Origin: Dysidea avara
Lineage: Eukaryota > Porifera > Demospongiae > Dictyoceratida > Dysideidae
Direction of reading: 5' to 3'
Length of the DNA stretch: 64,000 nucleotides
Assembly: GCF_963678975.1 (NCBI RefSeq)
Contig: NC_089285.1
Span: 5,566,694-5,630,693 of the forward strand
Below, in pieces: positions 13,216 to 23,000 of the stretch (position 1 is the stretch's first letter; each line of letters opens with the position of its first letter). The notes below the pieces were generated by a model that did not search any database, was not told the origin of the DNA, and saw only the letters and a list, made by a program, of their open reading frames with translations. Both the position numbers and the translations under genes were made by a program.

Positions 13216-14684
13216 GACATCTTCAAAATAATTTGCTAACTACTGGACTAACTCCCACTTGAACAGTGACAGTAAACTCTGTTGCCTTCTTGGGATGGAA
13301 ATCAATCAAAATAATTATCTTCTGATCACAAGATGACAATCTCTAACTCCCGGAAATGATGACACAATACTGCACTTCAACCTCTGTGAGCAAACCTTCA
13401 CCCAAAAGTATTGGTAGTTTGATTGGTGAAGCATGATTTCCGCCATTGCATCATTTAGACAGGATTGTGGGATCCAAAAACAGATTTTCATACATGAAGG
13501 CCAAACGAATGATAACCAAAACTTCCTCACCTCACAGTAGTCACCCGTCAAGAAAGAAGTCACGTACCAAGTTTGACTAATTTCTGAGGTTAACTATCTG
13601 GGTGAGCCCGGCATTGGGCAAAAATCATTGAAATAGCATCTTGTTTTCATCACTTGCTCTCTTAATAACTCTCTCTCTCTCAGTTTATTTTTGCAATTTC
13701 TAACAACAGTGCTAGTTATGGATCTTAAAGTGTTTTATGTCAAGAATTATGGTTTAAGTTGTTGAGAGAGCAAGTGATGAGAAAAAGATTCCATTTTGGG
13801 TGATTTTAGCCCAATAACAGGCTCACCCAGATAGTTAACAACCTCAGAAATTAGTCATACTTGGTACGTGACTTCTTTGCTGATGGGTGACTACTGTGAG
13901 GTGAGGAAGTTTTGGCTTTGGTCTTCACGGACAAAAACCCGTTTTGGACCCCAAAATCCTGTCTAAATGATGCAGCAATCTTTTTTATTATTAAGGTTGT
14001 GCAGCACAAGTGCGAAGATCTGTAGGACACCTGGTCCTACAATCAAACCACCAATAAGTTTTGGTAAAGGTTTGCTCACGGTTGAAGGCTGAAATGCAGT
14101 ATCGTGATAAAAGATTGTCATTTCCGGGAGTTAGAGCTCATAATCTTGTGATTTGCAGATATTTCAATCAATTTCCTCGCCAAGAAGGCAACTGCCACTG
14201 CAGCTGTATTTAGGGGTGCAGTAATTATGCCAAAATAATTTTTAGCATAATGCCAGAATCATTATGCTAGCATTTTGAAAAAATTATTAAAGATTTCATG
14301 AATGAATGATCGATATACTCTAATACAACACTCACCAGATCGAGATGTATACTGTAATAGAACATTTACTTATATATATTCTGATAAATCAATCAATCCT
14401 ATTTTTTGCATGTTACTCTATTTGAACAATGAAATATTTTGATTATGTGCAATAATTTACCACAGAATTTTAAATACACAGTCAATTCTGCATTCCTATT
14501 TCAATTTATTGGAATAATTTTGAGAATAATGCATAAATTTTGGAGCATAATGCAAGCTTTTTCCAGGAAATTCTGAATAGAATAATGCAAAGAATCATGA
14601 GCATAATTACCTTAGCCCTAGCTGTATTCAAGTAAGAGTTAGTCCAACATGTAACAGTAGTTAGTGACTTATTTTGAAAATGTC
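13216..14684. mobile_element. Long fold-back element (arms about 450 bp)
   Basis: The left arm runs from GACATCTTCAAAATAATTTG to about 13670, and the right arm from about 13755 to ATTTTGAAAATGTC at 14684. Shared inverted blocks include CAAGAAGGCAAC, TTTCCGGGAGTTAGAG, GGTGACTACTGTGAGGTGAG and GCTCACCCAGATAGTTAAC. The loop is about 90 bp and CT-rich. The arms differ by scattered substitutions, so it is not recent. A separate MITE interrupts the right arm at 14211-14620. No transposase is present. Confidence 0.85.
14211..14620. mobile_element. hAT-type MITE with 8-bp target duplication
   Basis: Flanked on both sides by GCTGTATT (14203-14210 and 14621-14628). Terminal inverted repeats begin TAGGGGTGCAGTAATTATGC and, from the other end, TAGGGCTAAGGTAATTATGC. 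The 410-bp interior is AT-rich and non-coding. The 8-bp duplication and TAGGG ends are the hAT pattern. It inserted into the right arm of the surrounding fold-back, where the inverted homology resumes (CAAGTAAGAGTTAGTCCA) right after it. Confidence 0.9.
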
Positions 14685-15254
14685 TTTTTTTTTACACTGG
14701 TAACCCTAAATACACCAACAGATGAGTGGTAGTTTGTTTTAATGCTTTTAAAATGTGCCTGGAAAATACCTTACCCAGCTTGTAAATTACTGCAGCTTTG
14801 TTTGCTACTGCACAACTTACAGTATCTGTAGTGTTAACTACGATAATCACTAACATTGGCTGTGTGAACTCCTTCAAGGCCTCGGAGTCATTAGTTAATC
14901 CAATAATATCCTTTAGTAACCATACCATTACTTCTGTGATGACCTTCTCATCAACTGCTTTACCACCAATATTGGCACATATTTAATATTCAATTTCCAT
15001 CCTGATGATAAGTAGGCTATAAAAATAGCTTGCATTTGTATGGCTTACTTAGTGGTAGGTCATTAACAAAATGTGACCAGATTTGTGAAAACCCAGTATA
15101 ATGGTGGATTTTTGAATTTGTTAATAATACTGAATATTTACAATCTATGTAGCCAAATGTGTGCTCTGGTAAAGTTTCAGTCTCATATGCCAACAGCTTC
15201 GTTAACAGCCCTACAAAGTAGCAACAACGAAAAGATTGATTTAAGTATATATAG

Positions 15255-16463
15255 ACAAGTACTCTAAAAAAATTGGAATTTTCAACTAGAGTAGGGACCA
15301 TAACACATCGATAAAAAGTACTGAAACAAGCTGGAGTAGTGCATGAATCAGCTCTATGAACATTTTATGCAGGTGATTTTCACATTTCGTGTAGGTGAGT
15401 GGGTGAATGACCATTAGCATGAAAGTTATCCACATAAAGAGAGTTAAATCTCAGTGGTGAAGCTGAAATGTTTCTCCTTAACAGTATTGGCTTACAATGA
15501 AGGCAGTCTATAAAACAATAGAAATGCTCTCTTGTAAAACTAAAGATTCATTCATTCACAAAAAAACGCTGCTAAAGTTACCTCATATGATGCATCACTA
15601 ACTGTCTGGTTGGCTAAAGTATTGTTTGTCATTTTAAAAATCATTTTAATCACAGTAAAACAATAAGAAGTGTTGTATCCCTACTGTGTATTTCCGTTGT
15701 GGTATCTTGAGCACAGTAGGGATATAACACTTCTTATTGTTTTACTGTGATTTAATATCATGCACTACTCCGATGTGTTATGGTCCCTACTCTAGTTGAA
15801 AATTCCAAAAAAAAATTGTGTACTTGTTTGTTAATTTTTTTTGTAAAATAAAATTATTATGACTGGTGAACCCATACGCATCAAAAGAAAGAAATGGCAC
15901 AGTACTCCAGCTATCAATTATCATCTGAAAAGCGAAGTATATCCATTACGCTTCATTGTCAGCTATGTTACACAGCATTACGAATCAAGAACTGTTTGAA
16001 AAGTATCTCTGCAATCAAAATAGCTACTATGAAAGATATGGACAATTTCCAAAGCCATCATGTGTTACTGCCAAATCAACACTTTTTGTTGTCAACAAAG
16101 ATGAATGGGAGACAAAGGAGGACACTGGTAAATCCTTGAAGAATGCATTGTACGTACTGCGGTAGGCTAAAAAGCACTTCTCGGGCCATAGCAATGTTGA
16201 ACAGTGAAAAAATCAAGCCCGTAGCCTTAGCCGTTATCGAGTTATGCTTGTCCGAAGGCATCAGTCAGTCAGTCAGTCACTAGAAAATTCCGTTTAATAA
16301 TTTTCTTTTTAAATTCCGTAGCAACTTGTTTAAAGTGTTTCGGGTCGATCTGATGGCTTGGTTTTACCTAGCCAATACTACTTCATCATCATCAGGGAAA
16401 AGTGAGGCTCGTTTTTGGGTGATGTTTTTCATGGGCCATGCCTACAACTTTGTGGTCCCTACT
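15255..16463 (+). mobile_element. Hairpin-plus-tail element, copy A
   Basis: The left arm starts ACAAGTACTC..TTGGAATTTTCAAC, AGAGTAGGGACCATA. The right arm ends GGTCCCTACTCTAGTTGAAA (about 15782-15805). The hairpin core contains ATCACAGTAAAACAATAAGA and its complement. The left arm is split by foreign DNA at about 15347-15645 and the right arm has lost a short block. A tail of about 650 bp follows, with frames such as NKDEWETKEDTGKSLKNALY, then a TCAG-repeat stretch (16260-16277), ending GTGGTCCCTACT. Other copies lie at 32.77, 41.89 and 59.40 kb, and tails alone elsewhere. Confidence 0.8.
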
Positions 16464-17091
16464 GATATGATTACAGGTGCTTACAAAAGCAGTTGTAACT
16501 TACAAACACAATGATATACGGAGTTGCTACTTGAACCATCATGTTCACCACAAATAGGGGAATCCTATGAAATCCACGAAGAAAGATTGATCATGTACAA
16601 TCACTTCAACATGACACAAACAATGCCCATAACTCATGTTGTGCTGCAACAAAACAAAGTGTGAGTAGGCGAATAAGATATCAAAACTTTTACTGTTAGG
16701 CTCTTTCTTCACATGCTCATGTGTTGAGCTGATTCCACAAAAACATTTAGTAACATAACACAAAATTTTGGAATTTGGTACTGCTTAAAAATTTCATAGG
16801 TTTCATTCAAAATCATTTGTGACCGGATCTGCAAAAAGCTGGTGCAATGGGTAGAATACTTTTGTATTAGAGTTTTAAAATGCTTTTTTCCTTACTATAT
16901 AGTCAGCTAGTAGTCTTATTGTTTTATTAATCCCTGCATTCAGTTGAGAGCCGTAGTCTACTTTTTTTAATCAGGACTGGACTGTAAAATTAATGTTTGT
17001 TCATTATAGAGTTCAAGGTCAGTCATGACTCAGCACACAACAGTGATCACACATTATCTGGTACGTAGGCAAGGTCTTTGGTATCATATGT

Positions 17092-17244
17092 AATAGGATG
17101 GATGGCTATGGTATTCAGGATTAATAGTGCGAGCATTGTAAACAGGAAGGAGTAAAATAGTGCGAGGCGAAGCCGAGCACTATTTCCTTCCTGTTTACAA
17201 TGCGAGAACTATTAATCCCGAATACCACAGCCATCCGTCCTATT
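17092..17244. repeat. Hairpin element, about 150 bp
   Basis: Near-perfect palindrome: AATAGGATGGATGGCTATGG pairs with CCACAGCCATCCGTCCTATT, and GTAAACAGGAAGGA pairs with TCCTTCCTGTTTAC. The tip carries GCGAGGCGAAGCCGAGCAC. Non-coding. Confidence 0.85.
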
Positions 17245-18269
17245 GAAAATTAATCCGACAACCATAGCAACTGTTACTAGGCAACAGAAATTCTAAAAAT
17301 AACTACTGCAAAAGACCAGGCACACTTAGCAACCACTGCTATGGTCTCATTGCTAAGTAACCATATCGTTGCTATGCCATGGGGCATCTATCACTATAGT
17401 AACACTAGTTGTCAAGTCGGACATCTACTTCTAATAGAAACACACCACACTATTTTAGCCAATCAAATTAGGTTTTTGTTAAGGGACCTTGACAAACAAG
17501 TGTAATACTAAATCTATTAGCTAATCACTTGACGTATTTCAAAATAATACGTCAAGCTGCCATTAAGAGTATTATACAGTAACACGTTCAGTTGTTGGAT
17601 TACATATGTAACCTGCTGGGCGACAACCCAACTTGTTTGCATTTTCCTCAAACTCTATTTGTGACCTAAAACCGTCGATGTCCGCACAATTTTCAAAGTG
17701 CTTTTTATTGGTTTTTTGTTTTCTACAGGGAGAGAGGAATGGACTAGCCAAGTTTCCGCTTCCTAAGTTAAGCAGCGCTGGAAATATAGCACTAGACAGC
17801 CGGACAAGCAAATAATTTAATATGTACAGAAGCTATCTAGAAAAGAATCTACAGGCGCTTACATAAACCATCATAACTTACTGATACAACGTTGTACGGA
17901 ATTGAATCTTGGCTCATTGTGTTCACCATGAATTTGTGCATCTACCAAGGTATAGTTTTTTCCCCAGCCATGTTTCTTTGTTGGAGAAGGAAGGCAAATT
18001 CACTGAAAAACGATCTTCGGTAAATTCTCTCGTCACCGCAATGTAAACAAACATCTGTAACTTTTGAATTTTTTCGTGTATGGAGATGAAACAAAGATTT
18101 TTGTACTCCCTATGGACAGGCAAACAAGATGATGCCCAGGATCTGTCCATTGGCGGCTTAATTCGCCCACCAGTGAGGCAATAAAAAAAATTGTGTAATT
18201 TTTTTTCTGGAGCTTGCATTTTTTACCCATAGTTTTAAAATGCATTTTATTACAAAAGTACTGTTGTGT

Positions 18270-18600
18270 GTATATCGATGGTTTTCTAAAATTCGGTCAC
18301 ATTTTGTGAGAGGGCTAAACCAATAGGCTGTTAAAAGTTTCAGCCCTATCTGGTTAGTGCTTTCAGAGTTATAGCGATAGACAACCAGAACAAAACAATT
18401 GATTTATACAGAAGAAAAATATTACAGGCATTCATTTAATTGATTGTAAGCCTCAAGTGTAACAGGCTACAGAGTTGGGACTTGTGTCATTCTATTCACC
18501 ATGAACTGGGGCATTCATCAAGGTATAGTTTTAGCCTAAATACACCCATACTATTGAGCAAGAAGGCTATTGAAGTTTAGAAATGGTGATGATAAAGTAA
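18270..18600 (+). repeat. Dispersed repeat, second copy of the 4.6-4.9 kb family
   Basis: Aligns with about 4590-4910 (GGCTGTTAAAAGTTTCAGCC, CTACAGAGTTGGGACTTGTG, CACCATGAACTGGGGCATTC). A partial third match starts near 17905 (GGCTCATTGTGTTCACCATG). The open frame present at 4.9 kb is not kept here. Confidence 0.7.
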
Positions 18601-19096
18601 TGCTTTACTAAATACACATAATCACGTTTGCCTCATGGTAAAACTAAACAAAGATATTCCTACTCGCCATGAAGAAGCAAATCCATTGGTATATTTTGAG
18701 TCTTCCTTCACTGTTTACATAAGTGATTAAAACATGCGTAAAATTATTTATGTAGCACGCATCTTTTACCCAATGTATTTCAATGGCACAGAATAATGCA
18801 AGCAAGTCAGATTTTTGCTCAGTGGGTCACATATTAAATTGACAACATGTGATCAAAACTGACAAAGCACAGTCCATGAAGTGATGCCAATAAACATAAA
18901 AGAACATTCGACATGACATTAGTGCAATTCATTGTAGAGTTCCAGTGAAGGTTGTGGTAGTTCATATTTTAGCTACATATCTGTACAATTCAAGACCACC
19001 TGTATGTGACATAATTCCTTCAAATGTTCACTGTTGTCTGCTGCAAATACGTGTTCATTTATTTCAAATTATCCACACATCCCTTACAGACTACAG

Positions 19097-19321
19097 CTGG
19101 AGATCACCAACTATCACATCACAGGGTCAGTCACTCATAATAATGGTACTACAGTGGTGGAGACATCAACCAGAGAGTTCTGTATAGCAATACACTTGTA
19201 CAAGACAACTGATGTGTCAGCCAGTCACAATATTGGTAGGGTACTAGCTCATTGATGTTTTGAGACTGGATTGTATCGAGTGTTGTGGGAAGAAGACTGG
19301 ACCATCAAGAATAACCCTAAG
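19097..19321 (+). CDS. MRPL18: MRPL18 exon 2, interrupted by TGA
   Basis: Starts after CTACAG and ends before GTACAT, 75 codons, phase 0 at both ends. Reads LEITNYHITGSVTHNNGTTV, then VETSTREFCIAIHLY and NIGRVLAH, then TGA (19253-19255), then CFETGLYRVLWEEDW. STRE(F/W) and IGRVLA are the conserved uL18m core. Conservation continues past the stop, so the TGA replaces a sense codon and is not a true end. Confidence 0.85.
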
Positions 19322-19656
19322 GTACATGTGTGTGTGTTGGTGTACATACTAGGGCTGGAATAAAGGTCAAAATTTAACCTCCCAAACTTCTTAATTTCTA
19401 GAAAACTACCAAAGCTTTGTTGATTATGTCATGTTAGTAACTTATGATCATAATTGGTGTACACCCTCACTCTTTGTTGCAGCTGTAGTACAGGATCTAG
19501 TAGATTGCAAACATACCAAAATATGTCAATGATAGTGCTTACAGGCCCATGACTTTTTGACTGATTAGATACCAGTATCCATGGTTGCTAAGATAGTACA
19601 TACGGTGGAAGTATCTAATATGATAGTAAATCATCAGTTGTGTTCTATCTCACTAG

Positions 19657-19737
19657 GTAGTGTCATTCATCAGTGGTGTGAGAAGTGAGGGACTACTACT
19701 GAATGAACCAAAATTTAGTGAAAAAGAAATGTTGTAA
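19657..19737 (+). CDS. MRPL18: MRPL18 exon 3 and stop
   Basis: After CTCACTAG the frame VVSFISGVRSEGLLLNEPKF runs to TAA at 19735-19737. It matches the family C-terminus (..EGG..L.EP...). Phase 0 agrees with exon 2. Confidence 0.8.
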   Translation, partial: VVSFISGVRSEGLLLNEPKFSEKEML

Positions 19738-19806
19738 ATACATCAAGATTTTATAATATATGTCATCAAAAGTATTTATAATGAGGTTTCACTGTACTTT
19801 GTACTC

Positions 19807-19812
19807 AATAAA
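19807..19812 (+). terminator. Poly(A) signal AATAAA for MRPL18
   Basis: AATAAA lies 70 bp after the MRPL18 stop. It is only 80 bp from the NLE1 stop on the other strand, so the two transcripts probably end close together or overlap. Confidence 0.6.
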
Positions 19813-19892
19813 TATATAAAATATTCATTATCATCTTCTCCATCTACACAAGGAGACAACATGGTCACACAATATCCACACATGATAATTGC

Positions 19893-20024
19893 TCACATTT
19901 TAATGTGTCTATCTCGTCCACCACTAGCCACTTGTTCCCCATTAGTACTCCAGTCAACACTAAACACTTCATCAACATGACCTGGTAGATCCATCAGTAA
20001 CTTCCTGTTCTTAATATCCCACAC
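19893..20024 (-). CDS. NLE1: NLE1 last exon
   Basis: Reads VWDIKNRKLLMDLPGHVDEV, FSVDWSTNGEQVASGGRDR, HIKM, stop (TGA, 19895-19893). This is the final WD blade. It starts phase 0 after a CCCTACAG acceptor. Confidence 0.9.
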   Translation of the reverse strand: MWDIKNRKLLMDLPGHVDEVFSVDWSTNGEQVASGGRDRHIKM

Positions 20025-23000
20025 CTGTAGGGAAGGGTGGGTAATGAGTGGGTGGGGCTGATGGTGCAGGTCACCTTTAGTGTACTATCTGAACTACCAC
20101 TACACAATAACCTGCTGTCTGCTGACCAGGAGATCTGTATGGGAGGAGATTACGTGTATACAGATGTTTAGTACAGAACTTGAAATAGTATAAACAACTA
20201 GTACAATATTATGATAGGCTTTGCAGCTGTTGTTTGAGTGGAAATGGTGTCTGCCTGTATGACCCTAGTAAACCTTGTAAGTTAACATCTTCACAAACAC
20301 AATACTAGTCCAGCTCACCTGATATACAGCACTGACATGACCCCTCAAACTGGTGATGTACCTGTATGGTGTGTATACTAGTGACATTACTAGTGTAACT
20401 ATCTCCTCACTGACTTGCCCGTCCTGCCATCCCATAACTTCACTGACTTGTCAAATGAAGTACTAGCAATGAGACGAGCATCAGGAGAGAAACTGACTTG
20501 ATTAATAAGTTGTTGATGACCTAAACAATATCACAACAGTATCTGATGTTAGTGACCACTCAGAGGCCATCATGTGATGATATACTGCTACATGTGATAT
20601 ACCAAACATGACACCTAGTGTACCTTAGCTGGAAGGCACACTGTAGTGTTGGAGAAGGTTTGTGATGGATACAGCATGGAATTATATTTCGTGAGTTTTG
20701 CTGCATGTAACACTGGTATTTCTCTCTTACTATACAGTACAACAGCAGTTAGTAGCTCTAAGATAAAAAAAATACAACGAATAAAAAGTAAAAATAGTCA
20801 CATTTCTAGTTACGCATGTGTTCCAACACCCACTTTTCTTTCTTTTGGTGCACACGATAGATCGTGTCATGGCGTCTGAAGAAAACTCCGAGACCGTGAC
20901 TAACCTAGTTGAGAATGACCAGTCAGAGCACAAGAAACGTATCTCAGAAATCCTGGATGATAGAGAAGCTAGGGATTCGTTGATCCAGAAGCTTAGAAAA
21001 GGTGGCCACGTGGCAAGGTATCCACCGAGTAGTGGGGCTGAAGCGTTCATGTTCCCTTCAACAAGTAACATGTTTTCTCAAATGAGCAGCAGCCCCTGGT
21101 TGATGTTTCCATCGCCACACTATTTTGGGAACCAGCAGCTATCATGTCCACAGGTGTGGGTTAGTCCCTCCCTGGTTTACTACACCAGAGCGAGGAAGGA
21201 CATTGTGAGTTTACTAGATGCTAAAGAAGTGATGGAATTCGCTACCTTCAATCCAACAGTAACTGATGACAGCCGCATGGGAGGTGGGAGACATCATTAA
21301 CAACTACCTGGAGAAGAATTTTAACCGGGAAAGGTCTGACAGAAAGAAAATATGAGGGGCTTCTCAGAGTGAGCAACCAAGAGGCTGGAGCACGAGAAAA
21401 CTCTAGCAAAGGTGACAGGAGCCAGGCCAGGACAGAAACGACAACAAGACCCCAATGATTTGAGGCATTTTTTGGAGAAGGGTATCCCTGCAAAGTACGG
21501 CGGCAGGAAACACCAGCGCCACCAGCCATACTCCAGGCAGCATCCCAACCTCAAGTTCTCCAAATGGAAGGGAAAGAAATGAAACAATTAGTACAACACA
21601 TACTGTATGTATGCAAGACCAATGCTTTTTGAAAAATATTATTACCCCTATTTCACTTAGCCACTTTCCGGCTGCGGGGTGGCTCCCATATTGTGTTAAG
21701 ACATGGCAAACCATAACAACCGACCAATGGGTACTACAAAGGGTTACAAACTTGAGTTAATGTCTACCCCACTTCAACAATCTCAGCCTTTGACAAGGAC
21801 GACCAAACACTGGTGGCAGAGGAAGTGCTGAAACTGCTGGACAAAGAAGCAATAAAGGTTGTCAACCCATGCCCTGATCAGTTTGTCAGCAGGATTTTCC
21901 TGGTTCCCCAGAAGGAGCCAGTAATCAATCTCAAACCATTAAATCAATTCATGGCAACCTCACACTTCCAAGATGGAGAGTCTGGCCATGCTGAGGAATC
22001 TTCTGAGACCAGGAGATTGAATGGCTTTGAAAGATGCTTACCTGTTGGTGGCAATCTGGGAGGGGCATTGGGAATATCTGCAGTTTGCATGAAGCAGTAA
22101 ACTTTATGAGTTCCAATGTTTCCCCTTTGGATTATGCAGTGCTCCAAGAGTTTTCACCAAGCTGCTGAAGCCTGTACTAGCATGTCTACGCCACCAAGGA
22201 GTTAGATTAGTTATGTACCTGGACAATATGCTAGTGATGGCCCAGAGGAGAGAAGAGCTGGAGGGGCAATTACAACAGATAACATCGCTGCTAGAGACTT
22301 TGGGTTTTTGTAGTGAACCAAGAGAAGTCACAGCTGACTATGTCACAGACAACACCTTGGTTTCCTGATTACACATTCATCTGTGTATGGACAATCAGAC
22401 AACCGTATTTTAAGTGAACTGCATGGGAGGAACATGATCCCTGGCTACGAGCAGACTGACAATCCAGCTCCAGCTATGGCAGTAGTGTCTAGAAAGGAAC
22501 CTGTTCCTGTCAGCAGATTATCTACTCAGAGTGGACAACTTCATAGCAGACCAGGAGTCCAGGTCAGTCCAGTTATCAGCAGAGTGGCACCTGAAGCAGG
22601 AAGTGTTTCAGCAGATAATGGCAGTGGAATGCTCCATGGACCTGTTTACCTCACAGTTCAACACCCAGCAGAAGTAGTACGTGAGTTGGAGACTCGACCC
22701 CAATGCAATAGCTACAGATGCCCTGCAAATACGTACCACAGACCAAGTGGACAGAATATGCTTTTCCACAATTCTGCCTAATAGGCAGTTGCCTCAGGAA
22801 AGTCACAGAGGAGAAGGCTTCACTGGTACTGGTAGCTCCAGATGGAGGTCTCAACCATGGCATGGAGCTTCTGATAGACTACCTTCCAGATCCTTCCAGA
22901 CGACCCAGAGCTGTTGATGGACCCTTCCAACAACCTACACCCTTTAGTAGAAACAGGACGGCTGTGCCTAGCCGCCTGGAAGTTATCCGGCACAGAGAGC

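Larger units (their letters stand above)
12644..19096 (+). other. MRPL18 intron 1, filled with repeats
   Basis: A 6.45 kb intron from GTGAGT to CTACAG. It holds a three-unit tandem repeat, a 1.5 kb fold-back containing a hAT-type MITE, a hairpin-plus-tail element, a 150-bp hairpin and a dispersed repeat. The stretches 14685-15254, 16464-17091, 17245-18270 and 18600-19096 show nothing I can name. Confidence 0.75.
12350..19737 (+). pseudogene. MRPL18: Mitochondrial ribosomal protein L18 gene with an in-frame TGA
   Basis: MRPL18 (uL18m) is a protein of the mitochondrial large ribosomal subunit, imported from the cytosol. Three exons are placed: 12350-12643, 19097-19321 and 19657-19737. All junctions are GT-AG and phase 0. 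Together they cover an arginine-rich presequence, the NRNPRSLELLGAV core, the STREF...NIGRVLAH core and the C-terminal GVRSEGLLLNEPKF. Length and order fit the family. The defect is a TGA at 19253-19255 between VLAH and CFETG, where vertebrate MRPL18 has Arg. One C-to-T change in CGA would create it. The frame stays open after it to the normal end, and an AATAAA lies 70 bp beyond the stop. So this is a recently disabled gene, a nonsense allele, or a base error. The identification itself is secure. Confidence 0.85.

Noticed and set aside
13315-13563. Minus-strand 82-codon frame
   Set aside because: It lies in the left arm of the long fold-back and is not open in the right arm.
15894-16165. Plus-strand frames in the copy A tail as a gene
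   Set aside because: The block NKDEWETKEDTGKS recurs in other tails, but each copy has different stops and frame changes. It is treated as repeat sequence.
19253-19255. Selenocysteine reading of the MRPL18 TGA
   Set aside because: The aligned residue is Arg, not Cys or Sec, and no reason for recoding is visible.
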